From Candidatus Brocadia sp. (GTDB lineage: Bacteria; Planctomycetota; Brocadiia; Brocadiales; Brocadiaceae), in the NCBI GenBank assembly GCA_011525665.1, contig WYAU01000075.1:62001-126000 (forward strand): a stretch of DNA of 64,000 bases. The letters are read 5' to 3'. Made by a program: the position numbers and the translations under genes. Positions 37,385-46,736 of the stretch are shown here, piece after piece. The notes below the pieces were generated by a model. The model worked only from the letters and a program-made list of their open reading frames with translations. It ran no database searches and was not told where the DNA came from. Within the stretch, counting starts at the first letter, position 1. Every line of letters starts with the position of its first letter.

Positions 37385-38047
37385 ATGTCTATGGCAGAAA
37401 ATACGGACAAGAGTGAAATATCGGGAGCGCAGGAGGATAATGCCTCAAATCAGCCGGTGAGTAGTGGAAAGGCCAACAAAACGTTTATCATGATGGGCGG
37501 GGTCGTTCTGATCTCGGTCGGATGTGCGTTTGTATTCGTTTCAAAGGTCTATCCGTCGTTATCGGGGAATACGCAGCCCATTGTCGCGGAACAGGGTGAA
37601 ATGACGACGCAGGGGCAGAAACCTGTGGGAAAAATTGAGGTGGAGCAGGTCGCAAAACCGGCAGATACAAAAAAAGAAGCGGAGTCTGTGTCGAAAAAAA
37701 AGGATGAAAAGGGGAAAGAAGGTAATAAAGAAGCTGGAGAGGAATCACTGATCGTGCCTGTGGAAACGGTCATCGTAAATTTGAGCGGTTCCAGCGGGAG
37801 GAGGTATCTTAAGGCGAAGATAAATCTGGAGGCAAGCAATGGCGAAGTAAAAGAGAAGATCGAGGTTAAGTCTGTGCCGCTGAAGGATCGATTGATTTCT
37901 ATCCTTTCGTCAAAAACCCTGGAAGACGTCGAAGGGCTGGAAGGGCAAGAAAGCCTTCGAAGGGAAATAAAAGATGCCGTAGAGATGATCTTAAAGGTGG
38001 AAGGAGGTGTTCTGCAGGTGTATTTTACGGAATTTGTTATCCAGTGA
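37385..38047 (+). CDS. fliL: Flagellar basal body protein FliL
   Basis: FliL is a single-pass inner-membrane protein that surrounds and stabilises the stator. The 220-residue sequence has a membrane helix at about 35-55 (FIMMGGVVLISVGCAFVFVS), a long Lys/Glu-rich linker at about 65-120, and a stomatin-like C-terminal domain (VPVETVIVNLSGSSGRRYLK; VLQVYFTEFVIQ). The linker is longer than in most FliL proteins of about 160 residues. ATG at 37385 follows AAAGGAGAG. Confidence 0.88.
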   Translation: MSMAENTDKSEISGAQEDNASNQPVSSGKANKTFIMMGGVVLISVGCAFVFVSKVYPSLSGNTQPIVAEQGEMTTQGQKPVGKIEVEQVAKPADTKKEAESVSKKKDEKGKEGNKEAGEESLIVPVETVIVNLSGSSGRRYLKAKINLEASNGEVKEKIEVKSVPLKDRLISILSSKTLEDVEGLEGQESLRREIKDAVEMILKVEGGVLQVYFTEFVIQ

Positions 38048-38071
38048 AGGATTAAAGCGGGGAATGACAAA

Positions 38072-39028
38072 ATGTCAAATGCAATACTGAGCAACCAGGA
38101 AGTTGAGGCGCTTTTGTCCGCTATAGAGAGCGGGCAAGTATTGGTTGGACAAAAGATTGAGCTTAAAAAAGAAAGAAAGGTTCAGCACTATGATTTCCGA
38201 CGTCCTGATAAATTTCCACGTGAACAAAAACGCCGATTGCAAAAGATCAGTGAGGAGATGGCCAAAACAATCGGGATTACACTTTCCCGATTGTTGCGCG
38301 TTTCAGTGGATGTTGAACTAATCGCTATTGAAGAGTTTAGTTATGAAGTGTTTGTGAATTCATTTACCGACCCTGTGTGTGCCAATGTGGTGAGTTTAAA
38401 ACCTCTTACCGGATTGGGTTGTTTGACTGTCGATGTAGGTTTCTGTCTTGCAATTGTGGATCGCGGATTGGGAGGACCGGGTAAAATACCGCAGAAGGTT
38501 AGGCCTCTTACCCTCATCGAAGAGTCTGTTGTTGGCGCTGTGTTGGCCAGTGTTGTTGAAGATATTCGGCTGTGCTGGGTAAAGCTTGTGCACCCGGAAT
38601 GGAAGATAGAAAAGATGGATATGGATATGAAGTCATTACAGATAGCGCCTCCCACAGAACTCATGATATCTATCAATTTTGCTGCGAATGGAGACATGGG
38701 AAACGGGACAATTATCTTGTCTATTCCTGTTGTGAGCCTGGAAATGATAATGGTAAAATCAAAAATAGAGAAAATGAAGAGAGAGGATGAGATTGTCATT
38801 ATTGAAGACGTTGTTCGGGAAACGGAACTGACGAGCTCTGTGATTCTCGGGACGACTCAATTGATGTTTCATGAGCTCATCAATCTGAAAGGGGGAGATG
38901 TAATAAAATTGGATAATAAGATTACGGATGCTGTTTGTCTGGAGATTGGGGGAAAGACGAAATATCTTGGCAAGCCGGGCATAATCGGCAAGAAAATGGC
39001 CTTTCAGGTGACATCGGCATCCGATTAG
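38072..39028 (+). CDS. fliM: Flagellar motor switch protein FliM
   Basis: FliM is the middle switch-ring protein and the usual target of phospho-CheY. Its 318 residues have an N-terminal segment ILSNQEVEALLSAIESGQVL (a FliM hallmark, corresponding to the CheY-binding and linker region), YDFRRPDKFPREQKRRLQKI, and the CheC-like middle with LGGPG. A SpoA/FliN-like domain ends the protein. Start ATG at 38072 after a 24-base gap from fliL. Confidence 0.95.
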   Translation: MSNAILSNQEVEALLSAIESGQVLVGQKIELKKERKVQHYDFRRPDKFPREQKRRLQKISEEMAKTIGITLSRLLRVSVDVELIAIEEFSYEVFVNSFTDPVCANVVSLKPLTGLGCLTVDVGFCLAIVDRGLGGPGKIPQKVRPLTLIEESVVGAVLASVVEDIRLCWVKLVHPEWKIEKMDMDMKSLQIAPPTELMISINFAANGDMGNGTIILSIPVVSLEMIMVKSKIEKMKREDEIVIIEDVVRETELTSSVILGTTQLMFHELINLKGGDVIKLDNKITDAVCLEIGGKTKYLGKPGIIGKKMAFQVTSASD

Positions 39029-39061
39029 AAATGCGGGAAATTACTTATCAAGAGGTAAAAT

Positions 39062-39439
39062 ATGGAACAAATAAAAGAGAATGAGACAAAGGGAAATATG
39101 AATACTGAGACTTCGATACAATCAGTCCAATTTAGTCAACTGAACGCGGGCAATGCAGAGGGTGCAAAAGACGATGGCAGGCGAAATCTGGACCTGATTC
39201 TGGATATTTCAGTGCCTGTTTCGGTTGAACTGGGACGCACCAATATGCTGGTAAAAGATATTCTTGCTTTATCACAAGGCTCTATCGTGGAGTTGGATAA
39301 AATAGCGGGTACACCTGTTGATCTGCTTGTGCGTGGGAAGCTGTTAGCGCAGGGGGAAGTTGTTGTGGTAGATGAGAACTTCGGCTTGAAGATTACCAAT
39401 ATTTGCGGTTCTGAAGAGCGTGTGAAAAATCTGGGCTAG
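39062..39439 (+). CDS. fliN: Flagellar motor switch protein FliN
   Basis: FliN forms the lower ring of the C ring and helps dock FliH. The 125-residue protein has a variable N-terminal 45 residues and then a complete SpoA domain: LDLILDISVPVSVELGRTNM, VKDILALSQGSIVELDKIAG and VVVDENFGLKITNI. It is the last gene of the fliF operon; nearly 600 bases without a gene follow. Confidence 0.96.
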   Translation: MEQIKENETKGNMNTETSIQSVQFSQLNAGNAEGAKDDGRRNLDLILDISVPVSVELGRTNMLVKDILALSQGSIVELDKIAGTPVDLLVRGKLLAQGEVVVVDENFGLKITNICGSEERVKNLG

Positions 39440-40029
39440 CGTATTCTCTTGAAACCGGTAAAAATCAATATCAACCAGCAGCTTCACCGCAGAGAGTGCA
39501 GAAATTCAGGGGATAAACAGGGAAAATTGCGCTGGTTTATCTCTTCCTGCATGGTTTAGCAAACCCAATTTATTTCTTATAAGTGGATTTCAGGACATGG
39601 CTATACATTATTTCCTTGCGTTTTCGTGTACAAATCAACCAATCAAATATTCTCCGTGAAAATCCGCGGCGGCGGATTCCTTCAAAAAGTTACACGAGAA
39701 GTTTGTTTAATATTCCCACCGGCAGTACAAAAACCCAACGATAAATAATTCCCTTCTGATATCATACCAAAAGTAAAAAAAGACCAACGCCTTACAGGGA
39801 TAAAATAATGTTCACGTATGTTATTGTAGGTATTTATAAGATATATACTTATCTGACAAACAGGCCCCAGGCTGAATGTTTGTGCACATTGTGAAGGATA
39901 CGAGGCATCTTATTTGCGCTGCCATAACACGAGTTTGCTAAAAATCATGGAAATTCGTTGCTAAGAAAGGCAAGTAAAAATAAATGTTCCTTGCTTTCGG
40001 CATCCGACTCTGCCTGTGGGTGAAATAAC
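39440..40029. other. Intergenic region between fliN and fliO
   Basis: About 590 bases without a convincing gene. A short inverted repeat AATCCGC/GCGGATT lies at 39661-39678, not followed by a T tract. Around 39481 the sequence TTCACCGCAGAGAGTGCAGA resembles a decayed copy of the small CGCAGAG-type intergenic repeats common in many bacteria. A sigma-54-like promoter lies at 39903-39917. The break separates the fliF and fliO transcription units. Confidence 0.5.
39903..39917 (+). promoter_or_regulatory. Probable sigma-54 promoter of the fliO operon
   Basis: AGGCATCTTATTTGC matches TGGCA-N6-TTGC with one mismatch, in the first base. It is about 113 bases before the fliO start at 40030. Confidence 0.6.
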
Positions 40030-40515
40030 ATGAAAAAAAACTGCTGGGTGGTGATACTTCTTTTGTTGTTTTTTGTTTGTGACAAAGGATATTGTGTGTC
40101 AGAAATCGGAGAAAAGAGTTTAAAACAGGAGAGCGCTTCCGCAGAATCAGACACTACCGGAGTTTTATCGCCCGTCAATTTCCCCGCAATTACAAAATTG
40201 TTGAAATCTACGGGGATTGTGATTGTTATTATTATTGTGACGGTATTTTTCTTGCGGAAAAAGTTGGGAATTAAAACGGGTATGAGTGGAAAAAAAAGGT
40301 ATGTTCACATTGTGGATGCGGTGCCATTGGGATCAAAGAAGTATATTTATTTGGTTAAAATACCCGGTAAGGTGCTGTTGGTGGGCGCTACCAGTGAAAG
40401 GATCCAATCACTCACTGAAATAACGGAAAAAGATATTGTAGAGACTATCGAAACAGAATCAAAAAGTAGTGAATTTATGAATTTTTTTAAACGGGCTGCT
40501 GCAGAACAAACGTAA
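40030..40515 (+). CDS. fliO: Flagellar biosynthesis protein FliO
   Basis: FliO helps assemble the FliP ring of the export gate. The 161-residue protein has a cleavable-looking signal (MKKNCWVVILLLLFFVCDKG), a periplasmic segment, a membrane helix at about 59-74 (STGIVIVIIIVTVFFL) and a cytoplasmic domain with KRYVHIVDAVPLGSKKYIYL and GKVLLVGATSERIQSL, the FliO pattern. Position before fliP supports it. Confidence 0.88.
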   Translation: MKKNCWVVILLLLFFVCDKGYCVSEIGEKSLKQESASAESDTTGVLSPVNFPAITKLLKSTGIVIVIIIVTVFFLRKKLGIKTGMSGKKRYVHIVDAVPLGSKKYIYLVKIPGKVLLVGATSERIQSLTEITEKDIVETIETESKSSEFMNFFKRAAAEQT

Positions 40516-40545
40516 ATTTATTCACTGTTATACAAGGATGACGTT

Positions 40546-41310
40546 ATGAAAAGATGGGTGATGATTCCAATCGTGTGCGGACTTGCGGTAGGCTTCGCCG
40601 CCGGAAGTCTTGTTGAGGCTGCCGTTGAATCTTCGATACCGTTAAAGTTAACGATGAGCATCGACAACGTTGGAAAGCCCAAGGAGGTAGCCAGTACTTT
40701 AAAAATTGTACTTTTTTTGACGGCGCTTTCTTTACTACCGGGATTATTATTGACAATGACCTCGTTTACGAGAATCATTATTGTGCTTTCGTTTGTACGA
40801 AAGGCGCTTTCATTTCAAACGCTTCCCCCCAATCAGATACTCATTGGCATTTCGCTTTTTCTGACATTCTTTGTAATGGCCCCTGTATGGAAACAGGTCA
40901 ATTCTGAGGCGCTCCAGCCGTATCTGAAAGAAGAGATCACACAGCACGAAGCGCTGACGAAAGGGCTTGCTCCTTTTCAAAAATTCATGCTCAAACAGAC
41001 GCGAGAGAAGGATATCGCCTTATTTATGAATATAGCAAAAATGGAAAAGCCAAAGTCGGTTAAAGACGTCCCCATGCATATAATAATTCCGGCCTTTATT
41101 ACCAGCGAGCTGAAGACTTCCTTTCAGATGGGATTCCTCTTATTTCTCCCTTTTCTTGTGATTGACATGGTGGTTGCCTGTGTCCTGACAGCCATGGGAA
41201 TGGTTATGCTTCCTCCCGCTATGATTTCGATGCCCTTTAAGCTGATTCTCTTTGTCCTTGTGGACGGCTGGCAATTAATAATTCAGTCTTTGATTTCAAG
41301 TCTGGCGTAA
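40546..41310 (+). CDS. fliP: Flagellar export gate protein FliP
   Basis: FliP is the main ring protein of the export gate. In 254 residues it has a signal peptide (about 1-25), TM segments beginning LFLTALSLLPGLLLTMTSFT, the motif IIVLSFVRKALSFQTLPPNQ, and the C-terminal FQMGFLLFLPFLVIDMVVAC and MGMVMLPPAMISMPFKLILF, all highly conserved in the family. Confidence 0.97.
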   Translation: MKRWVMIPIVCGLAVGFAAGSLVEAAVESSIPLKLTMSIDNVGKPKEVASTLKIVLFLTALSLLPGLLLTMTSFTRIIIVLSFVRKALSFQTLPPNQILIGISLFLTFFVMAPVWKQVNSEALQPYLKEEITQHEALTKGLAPFQKFMLKQTREKDIALFMNIAKMEKPKSVKDVPMHIIIPAFITSELKTSFQMGFLLFLPFLVIDMVVACVLTAMGMVMLPPAMISMPFKLILFVLVDGWQLIIQSLISSLA

Positions 41311-41353
41311 ACCTGCCCCTATTGGCCATTGTGATAATTACAAGGAGTTGATT

Positions 41354-41623
41354 ATGACCACGGAAATAGTTATCCACATTGGGAAAGAGCTATTACAGAT
41401 AACGGTTATCTTGATGGGACCCTTGCTTGTTGTTGCGATGGTGGTTGGATTGGTTGTCGGGATATTTCAGACAATATCAAGTATTCATGAGCAAACGATT
41501 ACTTTTTTACCGAAAATATTTGCTGTTATGGGTGTGTTTTTGTTGTGTTTGCCCTGGATGCTGCGCATGATAACTTCTTATACCGTAAATTTACTGGGAA
41601 ATCTGACCAGATACTGCCAATAA
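41354..41623 (+). CDS. fliQ: Flagellar export gate protein FliQ
   Basis: FliQ is a two-helix subunit of the export gate. I choose ATG at 41354 because AAGGAG sits six bases upstream; a TTG at 41348 is inside the normal spacing. The resulting 89 residues match the family: GLVVGIFQTISSIHEQTITF, then FLPKIFAVMGVFLLCLPWML. It lies between fliP and fliR, as usual. Confidence 0.95.
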   Translation: MTTEIVIHIGKELLQITVILMGPLLVVAMVVGLVVGIFQTISSIHEQTITFLPKIFAVMGVFLLCLPWMLRMITSYTVNLLGNLTRYCQ

Positions 41624-41630
41624 ATTATAT

Positions 41631-42413
41631 ATGGATTATTTTTTAAATTTTGTAAATGACCTGCCATTCTTCATGGCAGTTTTTTCCCGGGTGGGAGGGA
41701 TGTTGCTTTTTGCCCCCATTTTTGGGAACGCGAATGTTCCTTTGCAAGTGCGGGTTGCCATTGCTTTGATGTTCGCCTTCATACTATACCCCTGCGTAGA
41801 GAAAAATCAGTCCGTACTGCCGTCCGACATTATCACGTATGCCCTTATTGCCTTTAAAGAGATTGCGATTGGTGCTGTGATCGGCTTTGCTGCCTCGATT
41901 ATATTTTCATCCTTTACGATGGCAGGCTCTTTGATAAGCAACCAAATGGGACTTGATACGGCAGCGATTGTTGACCCTTCATCGGAAACGGGAGAGGAAG
42001 AACAGCCGCTATCGATTCTTTATAACATGATTGCAATCCTGATCTTTCTTTCAATTAACGGGCATCATTGGTTTATCAAGACGACAGTTCAAAGTTTCGG
42101 TATGATTCCCCTTGGGAGTTTTACCTATACCACGGTGACACTCTCAAGAATCCTTTCTCTGTTTAAGTCTTTTTTTCTGATGGGAATTAAAATATCGGCG
42201 CCTTCATTAGTGGTTCTCTTGTTAACAGTGGTTGTGCTAGGATTGATGACAAAGGTTGCGCAGGAAATTAATGTATTTATTATTGCTTTTCCAATAAAAA
42301 TACTGATCGGTTTTTTGATACTCATCATAGCGCTTCCCTTTGTAATTAATGCAATGAAGTCATATCTGGTTCCTTTCGAAAGGAGCATGGTGTCGTTGTT
42401 GTCAACGATGTGA
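41631..42413 (+). CDS. fliR: Flagellar export gate protein FliR
   Basis: FliR completes the FliPQR gate complex. The 260-residue membrane protein shows about six hydrophobic helices and family segments FFMAVFSRVGGMLLFAPIFG, FKEIAIGAVIGFAASIIFSS, AGSLISNQMGLDTAAIVDPS and ALPFVINAMKSYLV. It starts eight bases after fliQ and is ten bases before flhB. Confidence 0.96.
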   Translation: MDYFLNFVNDLPFFMAVFSRVGGMLLFAPIFGNANVPLQVRVAIALMFAFILYPCVEKNQSVLPSDIITYALIAFKEIAIGAVIGFAASIIFSSFTMAGSLISNQMGLDTAAIVDPSSETGEEEQPLSILYNMIAILIFLSINGHHWFIKTTVQSFGMIPLGSFTYTTVTLSRILSLFKSFFLMGIKISAPSLVVLLLTVVVLGLMTKVAQEINVFIIAFPIKILIGFLILIIALPFVINAMKSYLVPFERSMVSLLSTM

Positions 42414-42423
42414 GGGTGAAGAG

Positions 42424-43503
42424 ATGGCATTTGGTTCCAATGCTGAAAAAACAGAACAACCTAGCGGGAAACGGCTGAGTGAAGCACGGAGTAAGGGGAG
42501 TATTGCTTTTAGTTCTGACTTGAACAATGCGGCTGGCTTGCTGTTCGGCTTTGTATTGATGTATGCAACGGGAATCAGCACTTACAACGGCATTTGTAAA
42601 ACCATGAAATCGTCTCTGGGACATTTGGTTTATAAAGATGTTACTCCGGATTTACTCGTGAGTATTGTTATATCCCGGGTCTATGAATTGATGAAAATGA
42701 TGTTTCCCGTCCTCGGTGGATTTTTGCTGATTGGATTGGCCACATCCTATCTTCAGGTGGGTCTCATGTTTAATTTCGGGCTGTTGAAGCCAAATCCTGG
42801 CAAACTCAACATCATAGCGGGTATAAAAAATCTCTTTTCGGCAAGATCGCTTGTAAAATTGATTTTTTCTGTTTTAAAACTCTTTGTCGTGGGCGGTGTT
42901 GCCTTTTTTTTTATAAAAAAAGAGTTTTGCCATAAAAACATAATAGACATTATCGGCCTGAGTCTCCCTGAAATACTCGGAATGAGTGTACAGTTGATGT
43001 ATGGACTGGCGTTACGCGTCTCGATGGCTTTATTTGCCCTGGCTGTAATAGATTTTTTTTACCAGAAATGGCAGTACAAACGCAATTTGCGGATGACGAA
43101 GAATGAAGTAAAGGAAGAAAGAAAACAAATGGAAGGCGATCCCTTAATTAAGGCAAAAATTAGATCAATACAGCGTCACATGGCTATGAAGCGTATGATG
43201 GCTTCTGTTCCAAAGGCTGATGTTGTGGTAACAAACCCGACTCACTATGCTGTTGCGTTACAATATGACAGCGCCGCAATGAAGGCGCCTACGGTGGTTG
43301 CGAAAGGCGCAGATCTTGTCGCAAAGCGCATCAGAGAGATTGCAATGCGGCATAAAATTCCTCTCGTGGAAGATAAACCCCTTGCGCAAACGCTTTACAA
43401 AACGGTTGAAATAGGAAGAGAAATTCCGCACAAGCTCTATTATGCGGTTGCCAGAGTTTTATCCTACGTGTATCAGTTGAAGAAAGGAAACAAGAAAACA
43501 TAG
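42424..43503 (+). CDS. flhB: Flagellar export switch protein FlhB
   Basis: FlhB controls the change from rod/hook to filament export through self-cleavage. The 359-residue protein has four membrane helices in the first 215 residues, the N-terminal AEKTEQPSGKRLSEARSKGS, and the autocleavage motif NPTH at 271-274 in VVVTNPTHYAVAL. The C-terminal cytoplasmic domain (about 275-359) is complete. Confidence 0.97.
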   Translation: MAFGSNAEKTEQPSGKRLSEARSKGSIAFSSDLNNAAGLLFGFVLMYATGISTYNGICKTMKSSLGHLVYKDVTPDLLVSIVISRVYELMKMMFPVLGGFLLIGLATSYLQVGLMFNFGLLKPNPGKLNIIAGIKNLFSARSLVKLIFSVLKLFVVGGVAFFFIKKEFCHKNIIDIIGLSLPEILGMSVQLMYGLALRVSMALFALAVIDFFYQKWQYKRNLRMTKNEVKEERKQMEGDPLIKAKIRSIQRHMAMKRMMASVPKADVVVTNPTHYAVALQYDSAAMKAPTVVAKGADLVAKRIREIAMRHKIPLVEDKPLAQTLYKTVEIGREIPHKLYYAVARVLSYVYQLKKGNKKT

Positions 43504-43536
43504 TGTGAGAAGAGACCACTGTGGCGAGGTTTGAAT

Positions 43537-45621
43537 ATGGTGACGGATAAGACAAATTCACTGACAAAAACTTCTTTAGGTAAATTGTTCTCACAAGGAG
43601 AGTTTGCGCTGGTTGTGGGGGTAATAGGCATTTTTGTGGTGCTTATTATACCGATCCCTTCCTTTTTGCTTGATCTCCTTATTACGGTGAATATCTCAGT
43701 TACACTCCTATTGTTGTTGGTTACCCTTCATGCAAAAGGGCCGCTTGACCTGTCTACATTTCCTTCTTTGTTGTTGTTTTTAACGCTTTTCCGATTATCA
43801 CTTAATGTGGCCTCCACCAGACAAATTTTGTTACATGGGTATGGGGGACAGGTAATTGCTTCATTTGGCGAGTTTGTTGTGGGAGGAAATATTGTTGTCG
43901 GAATGGTGGTTTTTTTAATAATAATTGTCATTCAATTTATTGTCATAACAAAAGGTGCCACGAGAATTTCTGAGGTAGCTGCGAGGTTTACACTCGATGC
44001 AATGCCGGGAAAGCAAATGAGTATAGACGCCGACTTAAATGCCGGGCTCATCACGGAGGAGCAGGCACGGAAACGAAGGGAACAGATCTCCCGGGAGGCA
44101 GAATTCCACGGGGCAATGGATGGCGCCAGTAAATTTGTGAGTGGAGATGCCATTGCGGGCATTATTATTGTATTGATTAACATTGTGGGCGGAATCGTTA
44201 TGGGAATGCGGCAAGGGATGCCAGTCACGGAGGCATTGCAGCATTACACGATTTTAACGGTCGGTGATGGCCTCGTGTCACAAATCCCGTCTTTCATTAT
44301 TGCAACCGCTTCAGCTGTCATTATTACAAAAACTTCTTCCCGTGAGAATTTAGGCAGGGATTTGAAAGGTCAGATGTTTAATCAGCCGAATGCGGTAGCC
44401 TTTGCTGCGGGAATCCTTACGGTATTTAGTATAATTCCGGGACTCCCCAAATTGCCTTTCATGATTCTTGCGGGCTTTTTCGGGATTTTGTTTCTTGTCC
44501 TCCGAAGATCGAACAGGAAATTAACGACGGAGGAAACGATGGAAAAAGACGTAAAAAAAGATGTACAAGAAGTGCAATCGGAAGAGAGCGTTGAGAAACT
44601 GCTCCACGTAGACCGTATGGGGATTGAGGTTGGGTATAAATTGGTACCCCTCGTTGATCCGCACAGGAACGGGGGCATTCTGGAAAGAATTAATGCGCTC
44701 CGGAGACAAATGGCCAGAGACATGGGTTTGATCGTACCTGCAATTCGGGTAAGGGATAATCTGCAGTTAGAATCGAATCAGTATGTGATTAAAATACGGG
44801 GACAGGACGTTGCAAGGGGGGAATTGTTTCCTGATTGCTATCTTGCTATCGATTCAGGCGCGACTACCAAATCGGTTGAAGGGATAAAAACATTTGATCC
44901 TGCATATGGTTTGCCGGCCCTGTGGGTTTACGGTACGGTAAAGGAAGAGGCAGAGGCGTCAGGGTATACAATCGTTGATCCCGCCTCGGTGATGATTACC
45001 CATCTGACGGAAATTATAAAAAATCATGCATACGAAATCTTGTGTCGTGAAGACGTGCAAAAGCTTATTGAAAATTTAAAGAAAGAGTCACCAGCGATTG
45101 TTGAGGAATTGACACCGGGCGTGATGCCCCTCGGGAATGTGCAAGAGGTTCTAAAAAATTTGTTAAAAGAACAGGTGCCAATTCGCGACATGGCGACCAT
45201 ACTGGAAACAATTGCGGATTATATTCCAACGACAAAAGACACGGAGTTATTAACAGAATATGTGAGACAGAGACTTTCCCGGACAATTTGCCAAAGATAC
45301 CAGAACAAAGAGGGTAAAATCGGTGTCATTTCATTGGACCCACACCTGGAGCAGACCATTGCCAATTCGATTCATAAAACAGAAAGGGGAAATTTGTTGG
45401 CTCTGGACCCGAATATGGCACAAAAATTGATTGAAAAATTAACGGAGGCGGTGAGGGATTCTCTCTCGACAGGATATGAGGTGGTTCTGCTCACGTCGTC
45501 TCATGTAAGAAGTCACATCCGCCGACTTATAGAAAACGCATTACCTCACGTTTCAGTATTGTCCTATAAAGAGGTATCATCAGGCGTTAAGATCGATTCT
45601 GTTGGAATGGTGAAATTATAA
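43537..45621 (+). CDS. flhA: Flagellar export gate protein FlhA
   Basis: FlhA forms the nonameric export gate and docks chaperone-substrate complexes. I prefer ATG at 43537 with GAGG eight bases upstream (694 residues); the TTG at 43531 is an alternative. About eight membrane helices fill residues 20-330, including the conserved FPSLLLFLTLFRLSLNVAST and ERAARFTLDAMPGKQMSIDADL-type segment (here ISEVAARFTLDAMPGKQMSI). The cytoplasmic domain has VPAIRVRDNLQLESNQYVI and LTPGVMPLGNVQEVLKNLLK. Confidence 0.97.
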   Translation: MVTDKTNSLTKTSLGKLFSQGEFALVVGVIGIFVVLIIPIPSFLLDLLITVNISVTLLLLLVTLHAKGPLDLSTFPSLLLFLTLFRLSLNVASTRQILLHGYGGQVIASFGEFVVGGNIVVGMVVFLIIIVIQFIVITKGATRISEVAARFTLDAMPGKQMSIDADLNAGLITEEQARKRREQISREAEFHGAMDGASKFVSGDAIAGIIIVLINIVGGIVMGMRQGMPVTEALQHYTILTVGDGLVSQIPSFIIATASAVIITKTSSRENLGRDLKGQMFNQPNAVAFAAGILTVFSIIPGLPKLPFMILAGFFGILFLVLRRSNRKLTTEETMEKDVKKDVQEVQSEESVEKLLHVDRMGIEVGYKLVPLVDPHRNGGILERINALRRQMARDMGLIVPAIRVRDNLQLESNQYVIKIRGQDVARGELFPDCYLAIDSGATTKSVEGIKTFDPAYGLPALWVYGTVKEEAEASGYTIVDPASVMITHLTEIIKNHAYEILCREDVQKLIENLKKESPAIVEELTPGVMPLGNVQEVLKNLLKEQVPIRDMATILETIADYIPTTKDTELLTEYVRQRLSRTICQRYQNKEGKIGVISLDPHLEQTIANSIHKTERGNLLALDPNMAQKLIEKLTEAVRDSLSTGYEVVLLTSSHVRSHIRRLIENALPHVSVLSYKEVSSGVKIDSVGMVKL

Positions 45622-45787
45622 AAAAAGAATCGACAAGTATACGTTAAACAAAGGAAAGGCGTTATCCCAATACAAATGTGTTTTATGAATACGTGTCGTT
45701 AAGGAAAATATTTCCCCCGTTCTGTAAATGACTGGGAAAGTATGTATTGATTGAAAAGGTATACGATTTTGTCTGAAAGAGGCACAT

Positions 45788-46630
45788 ATGGCCGCGGGAT
45801 TTTCTAAAGTGAGAACGATTGCAATAACGAGCGGTAAGGGAGGAGTAGGCAAGACAAACATTGCTGCAAATCTGGCGATGATTTTCCGGAGATACAAAAA
45901 AAGGGTCTTATTGGTGGATCTCGATTTGGGACTTGCAAACATCGATATTTTGCTGGGCTTTCACGCTGAGTATACATTACGCGATGTCATTGCCGGCCGC
46001 AAGGAAGTAAAAGATATAATTCACCATGGCCCCGATGGAGTAATGATTGTGCCTGCCAGTTCCGGCGTTGAAGAACTTACTCAGTTAACTGAAATGCAAA
46101 AAGAACGGCTTTTTAAAGGATTTGGCGGGCTGGATGAAGAAGTAGATATTGTTATCGTAGATACGGGCGCGGGGATTTCGTCTAACGTGTTGAGTTTTGC
46201 GCTTGCTGCCAATGAAATATTGCTGGTAACTACCCCGGAGCCAACGGCAATAACGGATGCATATGCCATGATTAAAGTTCTTTCCAAAAAAAGAAGGGAT
46301 GTGAATATCAAACTGCTTGTAAACCAATCTTGTAGCAAGGAAGAGGCCGAGTTAACGGTGAAGAAAATCACCTCGGTAACCCGAAGGTTTCTGGATGTAA
46401 ACATAGAATACTTCGGATATTTGTTGCGGGATCCAAACGTACCCATTGCAACCCGGCTTCAAAAAACATTTGTAAAAGAATACCCCAACACAATCGCAAC
46501 CACGTGCCTCGGCGCGATTGCATCTTCATTCTTAAAAAAAGATAACGGAACACAGGCGTTGGGAATAGAGGATTATTTCAGACGAATTGCTGATGAAAAA
46601 AATATGAATACTTTAAGCCTGAACTCCTGA
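45788..46630 (+). CDS. flhG: Flagellar number regulator FlhG (FleN), MinD-like ATPase
   Basis: FlhG sets flagellar number and position, usually by stimulating the GTPase FlhF. The 280-residue sequence has the deviant Walker A GKGGVGKT at 16-23, DLDLGLANIDILLG and VIVDTGAGISSNVLSFALAA. The N-terminus is very short (nine residues before the first strand) and lacks the extension that activates FlhF in other species. No flhF lies between flhA and this gene; only 166 non-coding bases do. Start ATG at 45788. Confidence 0.93.
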   Translation: MAAGFSKVRTIAITSGKGGVGKTNIAANLAMIFRRYKKRVLLVDLDLGLANIDILLGFHAEYTLRDVIAGRKEVKDIIHHGPDGVMIVPASSGVEELTQLTEMQKERLFKGFGGLDEEVDIVIVDTGAGISSNVLSFALAANEILLVTTPEPTAITDAYAMIKVLSKKRRDVNIKLLVNQSCSKEEAELTVKKITSVTRRFLDVNIEYFGYLLRDPNVPIATRLQKTFVKEYPNTIATTCLGAIASSFLKKDNGTQALGIEDYFRRIADEKNMNTLSLNS

Positions 46631-46637
46631 AATGAAC

Positions 46638-46676
46638 ATGCGTGTAATCGCATGAGTAGGTGACTCGCGTTTTTTT
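46638..46676 (+). terminator. Possible terminator or attenuator between flhG and the small membrane protein
   Basis: Two overlapping hairpins can be drawn: ATGCG/CGCAT around 46638-46654, and GAGT/ACTC with flanking weak pairs at 46654-46666, followed by TTTTTTT at 46670-46676. They share the CGCAT bases and so could exclude each other. The stems are short, so termination may be partial. Confidence 0.35.
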
Positions 46677-46736
46677 ATCGTCATGCATTGAGTATGAATC
46701 TGTGAAATTGATGTCAGCACATCGGAGGATATTTGG

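Noticed and set aside
39661-39678. AATCCGC/GCGGATT hairpin as terminator of the fliF operon
   Set aside because: It is over 200 bases after fliN and is not followed by a T tract.
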